From the NCBI GenBank assembly GCA_003162425.1, contig PMOK01000091.1, positions 28,670 to 92,669 on the forward strand: a stretch of DNA of 64,000 bases, read 5' to 3'. The translations under genes and the position numbers were made by a program. Position 1 is the first letter of the stretch. Each line of letters begins with the position of its first letter. The notes below the pieces were generated by a model that saw nothing but the letters and a program-made list of their open reading frames with translations, searched no databases and was not told the DNA's origin. The DNA comes from Bryobacterales bacterium. GTDB taxonomy: Bacteria; Acidobacteriota; Terriglobia; Bryobacterales; Bryobacteraceae. Below, piece after piece: positions 1 to 9,034 of this stretch.

Positions 1-275
1 TGCGCATAGGTGAGGTTCGAAAAGCGGTCCGAAAAATTGCCAGAACAGCAATGCTCATTCTCAGCGATCTGCAGCTCGGCCAACTGTTCCGGATGCGGTA
101 CCGGCAGTAGCCGCAAACGGACCGCGTCCAATAGCTGAAAGATGGCCGTGTTCGCCCCGATCCCCAAGGCCAGCGAAAGCGTGGCCACGGTAAAGAATCC
201 CGGGCTGCGCTTGAGCAGCCGCCCGCCATGGCGAATGTCTTGCCAAGAGTTTTCGAGCCAGCCTGATAGTTTCAT
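1..275 (-). CDS. ADOP-type ABC permease (FtsX/MacB-like), N-terminus only
   Basis: The gene runs off the left edge, so only the first 91 codons are visible. The start is ATG at 275. The protein opens with a short cytoplasmic stretch (SWQDIRHGGRLLKRSPGF) followed by a membrane segment with the motif LSLALGIGANTAIF. That is the hallmark of the large macrolide-export-like permeases that are expanded in acidobacteria and sit in the inner membrane. These proteins normally have about 800 residues, with two MacB periplasmic domains and two FtsX domains; none of that can be checked here. It is divergent from recO. Family assignment is confident; the substrate is unknown. Confidence 0.8.
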   Translation of the reverse strand, partial: MKLSGWLENSWQDIRHGGRLLKRSPGFFTVATLSLALGIGANTAIFQLLDAVRLRLLPVPHPEQLAELQIAENEHCCSGNFSDRFSNLTYA

Positions 276-385
276 CTCTTACAACAACGTTTCCAACGCA
301 AAAAAGTTAGCTGGTCCAAACCGGATTCCATTCCCACCGCCCAACCTGCTACCCTAGGAACTTAGCCGCCCGAATGCCCGCTCGA

Positions 386-1009
386 ATGAGCGAAAGCTTC
401 ATCCTGCAGACCTATCCGTTTCGGGAAGCTGACTTGGTCGTCAGTTTCTTCACACGCGATCAGGGCAAACTGAGGGGGGTGGCGCGGCGAGCCCGCCGGC
501 CCAAGAGCAGTTTCGGTTCGGGATTGGAGCGACTGTCGCACGCTACAGTCTCTTATTATCAAAAGGAGAATCGCGAGCTGGTTAGCCTGAATTCCTGTGA
601 ACTGCTCCATTCGCAGTTCATTCTGGCCTCAAACTACGAGTCGAGCGTCGCCCTGGATTATCTGGCGGAAATCACCGAACAATTGTTGCCACCCAACGAA
701 ACCAACGAGCGCCACTTCCGCCTGCTGATCGCAGTTCTGGATTACCTGCGCGCCGGCGGCAGCCACTTCGCCGCAGCAACCTACTTCGCCCTCTGGTCGG
801 TTCGTTTAGCCGGATTCCTCCCCGACCTCCGCCTCACCCCCGAATCCCGCACCATCGCCGACGAGATGCTATTCACGCCCATCCACCAGCTAACGCCTCG
901 AGCCTGGACCAAAGAGACCGCCCCAGACCTCCGCCGCCTCCTAAATCGCCTAATCGAACAACACGTGGAACGCAACCTCCACACCCCACGGATACTGGAG
1001 TCGCTGTGA
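386..1009 (+). CDS. recO: DNA repair protein RecO
   Basis: RecO loads RecA on SSB-coated DNA together with RecR in the RecF pathway. The N-terminal OB-fold is clear ([19 protein letters not shown], then [19 protein letters not shown]). The helical C-terminal part follows ([19 protein letters not shown]). I start it at the ATG at 386 because homologues begin right before this beta strand; an in-frame ATG at 374 is the alternative, and neither has a strong ribosome site. The cysteines of the zinc finger found in many RecO proteins are absent: the [13 protein letters not shown] stretch has none. At 207 residues it is slightly short. The stop overlaps the glyQ start, so the two are probably co-translated. 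Confidence 0.85.
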   Translation: MSESFILQTYPFREADLVVSFFTRDQGKLRGVARRARRPKSSFGSGLERLSHATVSYYQKENRELVSLNSCELLHSQFILASNYESSVALDYLAEITEQLLPPNETNERHFRLLIAVLDYLRAGGSHFAAATYFALWSVRLAGFLPDLRLTPESRTIADEMLFTPIHQLTPRAWTKETAPDLRRLLNRLIEQHVERNLHTPRILESL

Positions 1010-1905
1010 CCAGTAACCAGCAACCAGCAACCAGCAACCAACCACTGTCCTTCCAAGAGACCATCTTCCGCCTAAAACAATACTGGTCCGATCGCGGCTG
1101 CATCATCCAGGAACCCTACGACCTCGAAGTCGGCGCGGGCACCATGGCACCCGAAACGTTCTTGCGCGTTCTCGGCCCAAAGCCTTACCGCGTAGCCTAC
1201 GTGCAGCCCAGCCGCCGCCCCGCCGACGGCCGCTACGGCGAGAATCCCAACCGCCTCTACAAGCACCAGCAGCTTCAAGTAATCCTTAAGCCTTCGCCCG
1301 CAGACGTAATAGATCAATACCTCGGCAGCCTCACCGCCATCGGCATCGACCTCCGCAAGCACGACATCAAGTTCGAAGAGGACAACTGGGAGGCGCCAAC
1401 CCTGGGTGCCTGGGGCATCGGTTGGCAAGTGATGCTGGATGGTCTCGAAATCACCCAGTTCACTTACTTCCAGCAGTGCGGCGGCATCGATCTCGACCTG
1501 GTCCCGGCCGAGCTGACCTACGGCCTGGAGCGCATCGTCAAATTCCTCCAGAATGTCGAAAGCGTGTACGACATCGAGTGGGCGCCGGGCGTCCGCTATC
1601 ACGATGTGCGCTTCAAGGATGAGCAGCAGTTTTCGGTCTACAATTTCGAACTGGCCGACGTCCCCACGCTCTGGAAGCTCTTCGATCTGCATGAGCAGGA
1701 GTGCCAACGGTTGCTCACCACATTCGCCAAACGGCTGTGCGTGCTCCCGGCTTACGATCAAGCCTTGAAGTGCTCGCACCTTTTCAACCTGCTGGATTCC
1801 CGCGGCGCCATCAGCGTCACCGAACGCGTGGGAGTGATCGGGCGGGTGCGAAAACTGGCTCTAGGGGTCGCAAAAATGTGGATGGAACAGGAGGCCGCTG
1901 AATGA
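1006..1905 (+). CDS. glyQ: Glycine--tRNA ligase alpha subunit
   Basis: This is the catalytic subunit of the bacterial (alpha-beta)2 glycyl-tRNA synthetase, which charges tRNA-Gly in the cytoplasm. Clear family landmarks are [50 protein letters not shown] and [10 protein letters not shown]. The length of 299 residues fits the family. The only start that keeps the whole domain is GTG at 1006, overlapping the recO stop (GTGA). The first 13 residues ([13 protein letters not shown]) are encoded by a heptamer tandem repeat and align with nothing expected; the conserved protein begins around LSFQET. The 3' end overlaps glyS by 4 bases (ATGA), the usual glyQS coupling. Confidence 0.96.
   Translation: MTSNQQPATSNQPLSFQETIFRLKQYWSDRGCIIQEPYDLEVGAGTMAPETFLRVLGPKPYRVAYVQPSRRPADGRYGENPNRLYKHQQLQVILKPSPADVIDQYLGSLTAIGIDLRKHDIKFEEDNWEAPTLGAWGIGWQVMLDGLEITQFTYFQQCGGIDLDLVPAELTYGLERIVKFLQNVESVYDIEWAPGVRYHDVRFKDEQQFSVYNFELADVPTLWKLFDLHEQECQRLLTTFAKRLCVLPAYDQALKCSHLFNLLDSRGAISVTERVGVIGRVRKLALGVAKMWMEQEAAE
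1010..1044 (+). repeat. Heptamer tandem repeat CCAGCAA at the recO-glyQ junction
   Basis: Units CCAGTAA, CCAGCAA, CCAGCAA, CCAGCAA and a partial CCAACCA run from the glyQ start codon into its coding region. They encode the Ser/Asn/Gln-rich leader of GlyQ, which homologues lack. Related AAACCAG heptamers lie at 3844-3871 and 39008-39089. Confidence 0.75.
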
Positions 1906-3857
1906 GCCTCCCCTTCCTGCTCGAAATCGGAACGGAAGAGATCCCAGATTGGATGATTCCTCCTGCAATCAATCATTTAAGAGACTTGTTTCAAGATTTG
2001 CTCGACCGTACTAAGGTCGCGGGTACTATTAGCGCCGTGGATGCGACTCCGCGCCGTCTGGTTCTTCAAGCCGAAGGCTTAGCCGAGCGCCAATCCGATT
2101 CCGAAGAGTTGCTGCTCGGGCCGCCAAAGTCTGCCGGATCAGGCGCTGCCGCGGGATTTGCGAAGAAAATGGTTACGACTCCGGATCAGCTCGGCACCGA
2201 ATCAACCCCCAGGGGCGAGTACTTCTCCTTCAAGAAACACTTGAAAGGTCAGGACACAATCGCCATCCTGGCGGCCGATCTGCCTCAGCTGATTCTTAAG
2301 ATTCCATGGCCCAAAACGATGTATTGGAACGGAAAAGGTAGCGAACGATTCATCCGTCCCATCCGTTGGATCGTGGCTTTGTTTGGCGAGTCCGTAGTGC
2401 CGTTCGAGCTAGCCGGGATTCACGCAAGCAACATTACACAAGGCCATCGGCTGCTCGGCAAATCTGAGATTCCAGTCACCATCGCGAACTTCGAGCAGCA
2501 GCTCCAAGTCAACGGCGTGATCCTCTCCGCATCCAAACGCCGCGGAAAGATCCTGGATGGGGTCGCCGAACTGCTAAAAGGCAAAGGACTGCGCATCCGG
2601 CCAGACGCCTCGCTCCTCGAAACCTTGGTCTACATAACTGAATTCCCTACCCCAATCCTAGGTGGGTTCGATTCGCAATTTTTGGAGTTGCCCAGCGAGG
2701 TGCTGGTCACCGTGATGCGCCACCACCAGAAGTATTTCTCGGTGGAAGACGAAGCTGGAAACCTGGCACCGCACTTCATCGCGGTGATGAACACAGACGC
2801 CGACCCGGAAGGCTTGGTCCAGGACGGGAACGAGCGGGGTCTCCGCGCGCGGTTCAACGACGCCCGCTTCTTCTGGCAGCAGGATCAAAAAAGGAAGCTC
2901 GAAGACCGGCTGGAGGATCTGAAGACGGTCACCTTCCAAGCGAAGTTGGGTTCGTATTTCGAAAAAACGGAACGAGTTGTCGCACTGGTGAAACAGCTCG
3001 GAGGCAGTCCTTCAGCCCAACGCGCCGCGCTATTGGCAAAGTGCGATCTCACCACCGACATGGTCAAGGAGTTCACCGATCTCCAAGGCATCGTCGGCGG
3101 CATCTACGCGCAGGCCCAAGGCGAGCCGGACGAAGTCGGCCAAGCGATTTACTGCCAATACCAGCCAATCAGCATGGATAGTGACATCCCACCCCGCGAG
3201 GCCGGCCGCATCGTAGCGCTCGCCGACAAATGGGACACGCTGACATCCTGCTTCGAAGTCGGCCTCATCCCGACCGGCTCTCGCGACCCCTTCGCGCTCC
3301 GGCGCGCCGCGCAAGGTGTGGTCCGAATCGTCATTGAAGGCGGGATCCAGTTCGCCTGGCCTAAGATGAGCGACGCGTTGCGCGAATTCATGCGCGACCG
3401 CGTGGAATATTACTTCCGGGAGGTTCGCGGGTTCGCCTACGATGAAGTCCGAGCCTGCATGGCCGCCGGTTGGAGCGATCTGTCCGACCTCGAAAGCCGT
3501 TTGGAGCGAGTACGAGCTATGCGCCCCGACATCGAGCCTATCGCGGCCAGCTTCAAACGCATCAAGAACATCCTGCAGCAAGCTGGGTTCACGGTGACTC
3601 ATGCGCTCAAGGAGTCTCTCATCGAAGACGGCCCAGAGCGAGAGCTGTACGACGAGTTTCAGCACAGCTTTGGTCAGCCCCTCGAATCCCGTATCCAGCG
3701 AATGCGCCCCAAAGTGGATCTCTTCTTCGACAAAGTGCTGGTCAACGCGCCCGACGAAGCGGTCCGGCGCAACCGGCTAACACTACTACACAACCTTCTG
3801 ACGGAATTCTCCGAGATCGCTGACTTCTCCGAGATCGTGACACAAACCAGAAACTAG
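1902..3857 (+). CDS. glyS: Glycine--tRNA ligase beta subunit
   Basis: Partner of GlyQ, contributing tRNA recognition. The N-terminus [17 protein letters not shown], the block [13 protein letters not shown], and [13 protein letters not shown] are typical of GlyS. The C-terminal part ([19 protein letters not shown], then [10 protein letters not shown]) is the DALR-like anticodon-binding region. Its 651 residues are slightly short of the roughly 690 in E. coli. It starts at ATG 1902 inside the end of glyQ. The last codons and the stop lie in a heptamer repeat (AAACCAG/AAACTAG), so the repeat has shaped the C-terminal TRN. Confidence 0.96.
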   Translation: MSLPFLLEIGTEEIPDWMIPPAINHLRDLFQDLLDRTKVAGTISAVDATPRRLVLQAEGLAERQSDSEELLLGPPKSAGSGAAAGFAKKMVTTPDQLGTESTPRGEYFSFKKHLKGQDTIAILAADLPQLILKIPWPKTMYWNGKGSERFIRPIRWIVALFGESVVPFELAGIHASNITQGHRLLGKSEIPVTIANFEQQLQVNGVILSASKRRGKILDGVAELLKGKGLRIRPDASLLETLVYITEFPTPILGGFDSQFLELPSEVLVTVMRHHQKYFSVEDEAGNLAPHFIAVMNTDADPEGLVQDGNERGLRARFNDARFFWQQDQKRKLEDRLEDLKTVTFQAKLGSYFEKTERVVALVKQLGGSPSAQRAALLAKCDLTTDMVKEFTDLQGIVGGIYAQAQGEPDEVGQAIYCQYQPISMDSDIPPREAGRIVALADKWDTLTSCFEVGLIPTGSRDPFALRRAAQGVVRIVIEGGIQFAWPKMSDALREFMRDRVEYYFREVRGFAYDEVRACMAAGWSDLSDLESRLERVRAMRPDIEPIAASFKRIKNILQQAGFTVTHALKESLIEDGPERELYDEFQHSFGQPLESRIQRMRPKVDLFFDKVLVNAPDEAVRRNRLTLLHNLLTEFSEIADFSEIVTQTRN

Positions 3858-3871
3858 AAACCAGAAACGAG
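3844..3871 (+). repeat. Heptamer tandem repeat AAACCAG between glyS and ppdK
   Basis: Four consecutive 7-base units read AAACCAG, AAACTAG, AAACCAG, AAACGAG. The second supplies the glyS stop codon and the last supplies the GAGG of the ppdK ribosome-binding site. It is the same family as the units at 39008-39089 and close to those at 1010-1044. Confidence 0.8.
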
Positions 3872-3876
3872 GAACT

Positions 3877-6612
3877 ATGAAACACGTTTACGCGTTCGGC
3901 GGCGGAAAAGCCGATGGTGATGGAACCATGAAAGATGTGCTCGGCGGCAAAGGCTCCGGCCTCGCTGAAATGAGCCGGGCCGGCGTGCCCGTCCCCCCTG
4001 GCTTCACCATCTCCACCGAAGTCTGCAATATCTATTTCCAGAACAAGAACTCGCTCCCGAAAGAGATTGAACAGGAGATCGCTGAGGCGCTGTCCAAACT
4101 GGAAGCGGAGATGGGCAAAAAGCTGGGCGATGCCGGCAATCCGCTGCTGCTGAGCGTCCGTTCCGGCGCCAAGTTCTCCATGCCGGGCATGATGAACACC
4201 ATCCTCAACCTCGGCTTGAATGACGAAACTGTGGAGGGTCTTGCCAAGATCAGCGGGAATCCGCGCTTCGCCTACGATTGTTACCGCCGCTTCGTCCAGA
4301 TGTTCGGTGAAGTGGCGCTCAACATCGAGATGCGGAAGTTCGACGAGGTTTTTGACGCGCGCAAGCACAAAGCCAAAGTCAAACTGGATACAGATCTCTC
4401 CGCCGACGATCTGAAAGTGATCATCGGCGATTACAAAAAGCTGGTCCAAAAAGAAACCGGCAAAGCGTTCCCGCAAGATGCTCGCGAGCAGCTCGCCATG
4501 TCGCGTGATGCCGTGTTCCGCTCCTGGTGGGGACCGAACGCCGCCACTTACCGCCGCATGGAAAAAATCCCGGACGACCTCGGCACCGCCGCCAACGTCC
4601 AAGCCATGGTGTTCGGCAACATGGGCGACACGTCCGGCACCGGCGTTGGGTTCACGCGCGACCCATCCACGGGCGAAAAAGTGTTCTGGGGCGAATTCCT
4701 GATCAACGCGCAGGGCGAGGATGTGGTGGCCGGCATTCGCACTCCGCAGCCCATCGCGGATCTGGAATCCATCATGCCCGATGCGTACCGGCAGCTCAAG
4801 CAGATCACCAGCAATCTCGAAAAGCATTATCGCGACATGCAGGATTTCGAGTTCACTATTGAGAACGGCAAGCTCTACATGCTGCAAACCCGCAATGGCA
4901 AACGCACTGGCGCAGCTGCGATCCGCGTCGCTGTCGATATGGCCACGGAGGGCATGATCTCAAAAAAGGAAGCTGTGCTGCGCGTGGCGCCCAAGCAGCT
5001 GGATCAATTGCTGCATCCGATGTTCGATCCGAAGTCGCTCGCCAAGCTCACTAAGCTCACCAATGGCATTGACGCGTCGCCAGGAGCAGCAGTCGGCCGC
5101 GCGGTCTTCACGGCCGAGGACGCCGTGGAAGCCTCTAAGAAGGGGCCGGTGATTCTGGTCCGCAAGGAAACTACGCCCGACGATATCCACGGCATGGAAG
5201 TCGCCAAGGGAATCCTGACGGCCGTCGGCGGCAAATCCAGCCATGCGGCCGTAGTAGCGCGCGGCATGGGATTGCCCTGCATCGTCGGCGCCGGAGCCAT
5301 TCACATTGATGAGCATGGGAAACGATTCACCGTGAAAGCGGGCGAAAAAGAACTGGTGGTAAAAGAAGGCGACTGGATCTCCATGGACGGCGCCACGGCT
5401 GACGTTTATCTGGGGCAGGCCGAAACCAAGGAGCCGGATCCGAACTCCCCCATCTTCGTCAAGTTCATGACCTGGGCCGACTCGTTCCGAGGAAAATTCG
5501 GCGTGAGAGCCAATGCCGATATCCCGCGCGATGCCAAGGCCGCACGCGCGTTCGGCGCCGAAGGCATCGGATTGTGCCGCACCGAGCACATGTTCTTCGC
5601 GGCCGATCGCATCCCGCACATGCAGGCCATGATTCTCGCCGAAGATCCGAAAACCCGGACCAAAGCCTTGCAGAAACTGCTGCCCATGCAACGCAAGGAT
5701 TTTGCGGGGCTGTTCGAAGCGATGGATGGATACCCGGTGATCATCCGTACGCTCGATCCGCCGCTGCACGAGTTCCTGCCCAAGCGCGAGAACTTGATGG
5801 TGGACCTCGCCCGGCTGCCACACGCCTCGTCGAAGGAAAAGAAGCAGATGTCGGAAAGCTACGGAATTCCGGTGGGCGAACTCAAAAAGAAACTGCCGGT
5901 GCTGCTGAAGCGCGTGGAGGATTTGCACGAGTTCAATCCCATGCTCGGTTTCCGAGGATGCCGCCTGGGCATCGTGCACCCGGAGATCACCGAAATGCAG
6001 GCCCGCGCTATTTTCGAAGCCGCCGTGCAAGTGGCCAAGAAAGGCATTAAGGTGATTCCGGAAGTCATGATTCCCCTCGTCGGCTTCAAGAAGGAACTGG
6101 AGCTGCAAAAGGACATCGTGGAGCGCGTCGCGAAGGAAGTGCTGGCTGCGGCCGGCATGAAAAACCTGAAGTACATGATCGGCACCATGATCGAGATTCC
6201 GCGCGGCGCCATCACTGCAGATCAAGTAGCCGAGGTGGCCCAGTTCTTCAGCTTCGGCACCAACGATCTTACTCAGACCACGCTCGGCATGTCGCGCGAC
6301 GACTACACTAAGTTCTCGAAGAGATACGAAGAACTGAAAATCTTCAAGGCCGATCCGTTCCAGACCATCGACCAGGAAGGCGTGGGCAAAGTGATCGAGG
6401 AAGCGGTAAAGCTGGGCCGAAAGACCAAGCCGAACCTCGAAATCGGCATCTGCGGAGAGCACGGCGGCGACCCAAGCTCGGTGGAGTTCTGCTACCGCGT
6501 CGGAATGGATTACGTGTCCTGTTCGCCATATCGCGTCCCGATCGCGAGACTAGCAGCCGCGCAAGCGGCGATCAGTGGCAGCGATAAGTCGGAGTCAATG
6601 CGAACAGCGTAA
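3877..6612 (+). CDS. ppdK: Pyruvate, phosphate dikinase
   Basis: Interconverts pyruvate, ATP and phosphate with PEP, AMP and pyrophosphate in the cytoplasm. Domain order is standard: the ATP-grasp nucleotide-binding part (VLGGKGSGLAEMSRAGVPV near the start, SVRSGAKFSMPGMMNTILN), the swivelling phosphohistidine domain with GGKSSHAAVVARGMGLPC (catalytic His456), and the PEP/pyruvate TIM barrel with GIGLCRTEHMFF, FSFGTNDLTQTT and CGEHGGDPSS. The 911 residues fit the family. A GAGGAAC ribosome site precedes ATG 3877. It is followed after 8 bases by a large palindrome shared with the opposing gene and is probably read alone or with glyQS. Confidence 0.96.
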   Translation: MKHVYAFGGGKADGDGTMKDVLGGKGSGLAEMSRAGVPVPPGFTISTEVCNIYFQNKNSLPKEIEQEIAEALSKLEAEMGKKLGDAGNPLLLSVRSGAKFSMPGMMNTILNLGLNDETVEGLAKISGNPRFAYDCYRRFVQMFGEVALNIEMRKFDEVFDARKHKAKVKLDTDLSADDLKVIIGDYKKLVQKETGKAFPQDAREQLAMSRDAVFRSWWGPNAATYRRMEKIPDDLGTAANVQAMVFGNMGDTSGTGVGFTRDPSTGEKVFWGEFLINAQGEDVVAGIRTPQPIADLESIMPDAYRQLKQITSNLEKHYRDMQDFEFTIENGKLYMLQTRNGKRTGAAAIRVAVDMATEGMISKKEAVLRVAPKQLDQLLHPMFDPKSLAKLTKLTNGIDASPGAAVGRAVFTAEDAVEASKKGPVILVRKETTPDDIHGMEVAKGILTAVGGKSSHAAVVARGMGLPCIVGAGAIHIDEHGKRFTVKAGEKELVVKEGDWISMDGATADVYLGQAETKEPDPNSPIFVKFMTWADSFRGKFGVRANADIPRDAKAARAFGAEGIGLCRTEHMFFAADRIPHMQAMILAEDPKTRTKALQKLLPMQRKDFAGLFEAMDGYPVIIRTLDPPLHEFLPKRENLMVDLARLPHASSKEKKQMSESYGIPVGELKKKLPVLLKRVEDLHEFNPMLGFRGCRLGIVHPEITEMQARAIFEAAVQVAKKGIKVIPEVMIPLVGFKKELELQKDIVERVAKEVLAAAGMKNLKYMIGTMIEIPRGAITADQVAEVAQFFSFGTNDLTQTTLGMSRDDYTKFSKRYEELKIFKADPFQTIDQEGVGKVIEEAVKLGRKTKPNLEIGICGEHGGDPSSVEFCYRVGMDYVSCSPYRVPIARLAAAQAAISGSDKSESMRTA

Positions 6613-6620
6613 AACATTTG

Positions 6621-6693
6621 GCCACGGATGCACACGGATGGACACGGATAAGAAAAGCTGTTTTATCTGTGTGAATCCGTGTGCATCCGTGGC
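6621..6693. repeat. Long imperfect palindrome, copy 1, between convergent genes
   Basis: The left arm begins GCCACGGATGCACACGGAT and the right arm ends ATCCGTGTGCATCCGTGGC, giving a near-perfect hairpin of about 33 base pairs around AAGCTGTTT. It fills the space between the converging ends of ppdK (6612) and the minus-strand gene ending at 6693. A second copy with the same arms lies at 41237-41302, again between convergent genes. A bidirectional transcription end or a mobile palindromic element are both possible. Confidence 0.85.
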
Positions 6694-7328
6694 TAAGGAT
6701 TTTGGTCAGGCGGCTTCTCGCCCGGCTTATACAGCGTCGGGGCTTTCCGTTTAGTATCCGCCGCTTTCTGATCGTCTGTCTTCTTGGCTTCCTTCTCCTT
6801 GGTGCCGAGCATGGCGTCCTTGTCTTCCTTTTCCTTTTTGTCCTTCGCCGCTACCGCGCCAGCCCGGGTATTCAAGTCTTCCTCGGAAAGCTCCTTGCTA
6901 TCGGAAGTAGTATCGATCGCGCTCTTGAGCGCGAATTCGAAGCGCGAGAGATCCTTCGGTTCGGATTCCTCGATTTTCTGCAAAGTTTCCAGCATGTCCT
7001 TCTCGGCGGCGGCTACCAGTTTCATGCCTTCAGTCAGCGCGACCTTCCGCTTCAAACCGTCGTCGGCTACCGTATCGATCGCTTCGATAATATGCGTGTA
7101 CTCATCCAGCGTGTCATGAATCAGCGCGGAACGTCCCGGCTTTTCCTTGCTCAGCAATTGATTCAGCAGACTCATCCGCTGCCTGGCAAATTGAACGTAG
7201 AGGATCAACCGCGCGTTCGGTTCCTGCGCTTCGCGCACCTGATCGATCTCGTCCGCAGTAAGAAAATCCCTCTGCTGCGCGAAAGCTCCCGTTCCCGCCA
7301 CGATCAATATCGCCGCTAAAAACCTCAT
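6693..7328 (-). CDS. Secreted helical protein with lysine-rich tail, unknown function
   Basis: I do not recognise a named family. The start at 7328 gives a clean signal peptide ([18 protein letters not shown]) behind a GAGGTG ribosome site; a Met five codons upstream is less likely. The mature part is predicted helical ([35 protein letters not shown]). The last 60 residues are dominated by Lys, Glu and Asp ([12 protein letters not shown]) and end in a Pro-rich tail. It is the last of three minus-strand genes, 11 bases downstream of a second small secreted helical protein, and follows a TPR protein. A joint envelope role is inference only. Confidence 0.75.
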   Translation of the reverse strand: MRFLAAILIVAGTGAFAQQRDFLTADEIDQVREAQEPNARLILYVQFARQRMSLLNQLLSKEKPGRSALIHDTLDEYTHIIEAIDTVADDGLKRKVALTEGMKLVAAAEKDMLETLQKIEESEPKDLSRFEFALKSAIDTTSDSKELSEEDLNTRAGAVAAKDKKEKEDKDAMLGTKEKEAKKTDDQKAADTKRKAPTLYKPGEKPPDQNP

Positions 7329-7339
7329 AGGATCACCTC

Positions 7340-7753
7340 TCACTTTTTCTTACTCATGATCGCTGCCAACAATTCATCATGGACGTCCGATACCCGCTTG
7401 ATCACAGCGTCCACCGCCTCCCGGCTCTCAAAGTTAACCTGGTCGCGAAAACTGTGCAACCGCCGCAGCAATGCGGTCAACTTCAACTCTGCGTTCTTGT
7501 AATACTTGCTCCTGCGGGGAGCCTTGTTAGTGTGTTCCAGCGCATCATAAGAAACATCCACCAGCTCGCGCACTTCGACCAGCGCCTGCTGCTCGGCCTT
7601 TTCGTCGCCACCGTTATAGGCTTGTTTGGCTGCATCCACCTGCTTATCGGCATTGGCGAGCGCCAACTCCGACCGGCGTTCGAGATCCGGCTCGGATTTC
7701 ACCGTGCCGACATCGCCGAAGGCTAAAAGCAATAATGCCAGTAACTGGATCAC
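7340..7753 (-). CDS. Small secreted helical protein, unknown function
   Basis: A protein of 137 residues with a short N-terminal hydrophobic segment ([16 protein letters not shown]) that looks like a signal peptide. The rest is predicted helical and charged ([38 protein letters not shown]) and ends in SKKK. It starts with GTG at 7753, overlapping the stop of the TPR gene by one base (TAGTG), so translation is likely coupled. Like its downstream neighbour it could be an envelope protein interacting with the TPR protein, but nothing shows this directly. Confidence 0.75.
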   Translation of the reverse strand: MIQLLALLLLAFGDVGTVKSEPDLERRSELALANADKQVDAAKQAYNGGDEKAEQQALVEVRELVDVSYDALEHTNKAPRRSKYYKNAELKLTALLRRLHSFRDQVNFESREAVDAVIKRVSDVHDELLAAIMSKKK

Positions 7754-8964
7754 TATCTGCGAAGCTCTCTTTCAAGAATCTTGATGCGCTGCCTGGCTTG
7801 AAACTCTTCGTTGGGGTTCTGCCCGTTACTCATCGCCAAGAACCTTTGGTAACTTTCAAGCGCGGGCTTCTGCTGGTGAATTTTGTCCAAGACAATAGCC
7901 CGGAAAAATACATGGCCCGCCTTTTCGGCATGGAGCGCCGCCACTTTGTCCAGCGCCGCCAATGCCGCGGGATAATCATCGCCAACCACCAGCACCGAAG
8001 CAAGTTCGCTCCACGCTTCGGCGGAATCCGGCTTAATTTTCGTAGCGCTCAAAAAGTCCTGCGCGGCTTGAGGGAACTTACGTTGATCGCGAAGAATCCG
8101 TCCGTGCAGCATCCGCAGTTCAAAATCGTTCGGATCCGCCGCCAGAACTTTTTCGATCACCGGCAGCGCCTTGTCCGGCTCCTTGTTCTTGAGATACGCG
8201 GTTGCCAGCGCCGCGCGATTGGCCGGGGTGGGAGACGCCGCAACGGCTGCCTGGAAATTAGCAATGGCATCCGCTGGCTGGCCGGACGCCAGCAATAGCG
8301 CGCCCAGTCTTTCTTGTGCGCCGGGATTGTCGGGGAACTGTTTATATATGGCGATTGCTTCCGGCGCCTGTTTCGCTGCTTCGTATAAGGACGCCAACTC
8401 CAGCAGGCCGTCCCGATAGTCTGGGTTCATCGTAGCTGCGTTCTGAAAATGCGGAGCAGCATCGACCACCCGATCCTGCTTCGCCAACGCATGCGCGAGG
8501 CCGAGTTCCGCGTCCGGCGACTTCGGATCGATCTCGAGCGCGGCCCTATAAGCTTGCTCGGCTTTCACGAAATCGCCACTCGCCAATAAAGCTGAGGCAA
8601 GATAGAAATTCGGCCGAAACTCCTTGGCTTTTTGCGAAGCCGCATCCGTGAGATATGGAACCGCATCGGCGCCCTGCTTTTCCCGGAGTAGCAAAATCCC
8701 AAGGTTCAGCTCGGCCTGATAAAGACCGGGCTTAATTTCGAGCGCCTTCTTGTATTCCGGGATGGCCTCCGCGTCCTTGCCCAACAGGCTGTAGGCAAGC
8801 GCCAGATTGAAGTGCAGGCTGTAGTCCTTCGGCTCGGCTGCAATGGCGTTGATGAAATTATCCACTGCCTCCTGATAGCGCTTTTCGTCGAGCGCTTTCA
8901 GGCCCAGTTCGTAGTAGTTACTCTGGAGCGCGAGGAACAGGACCAGCACCGTGGTGGGCCACAT
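7753..8964 (-). CDS. TPR-repeat protein, exported or membrane-anchored
   Basis: A protein of 403 residues. The N-terminal MWPTTVLVLFLALQ is a short hydrophobic export signal or anchor. After it come about ten tetratricopeptide repeats (for example YYELGLKALDEKRYQEAVD, EYKKALEIKPG, AEQAYRAALEIDPKSPDAE, AQDFLSATKIKPDSAEAW). TPRs mediate protein-protein contact, so a scaffold role at the envelope is plausible. It heads a three-gene operon with two small secreted helical proteins. No catalytic domain is visible. It is separated from the SBBP gene upstream by paired small hairpins. Confidence 0.85.
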   Translation of the reverse strand: MWPTTVLVLFLALQSNYYELGLKALDEKRYQEAVDNFINAIAAEPKDYSLHFNLALAYSLLGKDAEAIPEYKKALEIKPGLYQAELNLGILLLREKQGADAVPYLTDAASQKAKEFRPNFYLASALLASGDFVKAEQAYRAALEIDPKSPDAELGLAHALAKQDRVVDAAPHFQNAATMNPDYRDGLLELASLYEAAKQAPEAIAIYKQFPDNPGAQERLGALLLASGQPADAIANFQAAVAASPTPANRAALATAYLKNKEPDKALPVIEKVLAADPNDFELRMLHGRILRDQRKFPQAAQDFLSATKIKPDSAEAWSELASVLVVGDDYPAALAALDKVAALHAEKAGHVFFRAIVLDKIHQQKPALESYQRFLAMSNGQNPNEEFQARQRIKILERELRR

Positions 8965-8991
8965 ACTTCTATGTTCCTATTTTACCGAGTG

Positions 8992-9034
8992 GGACAGCGC
9001 CATGCGCTGCCTTGGGCAAGCCGGAGGCTTACCC
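8992..9034. repeat. Two adjacent small hairpins after the SBBP gene
   Basis: GGACAGCGC-CAT-GCGCTGCCT is followed two bases later by GGGCAAGCC-GGA-GGCTTACCC, each with one mismatch in a 9-base stem and a 3-base loop. The second hairpin overlaps the stop codon of the 9034-11238 gene. No T-run follows on the minus strand, so this looks more like a repetitive extragenic palindrome pair than a classical terminator. Confidence 0.6.

Noticed and set aside
3742..4887. Long minus-strand open frame opposite glyS/ppdK
   Set aside because: It is antisense to two certain genes, low in recognisable motifs, and is explained by GC-rich third positions.
4960..6462. 500-codon minus-strand open frame opposite ppdK
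   Set aside because: His/Leu/Phe-rich composition typical of an antisense shadow; ppdK is certain on the other strand.
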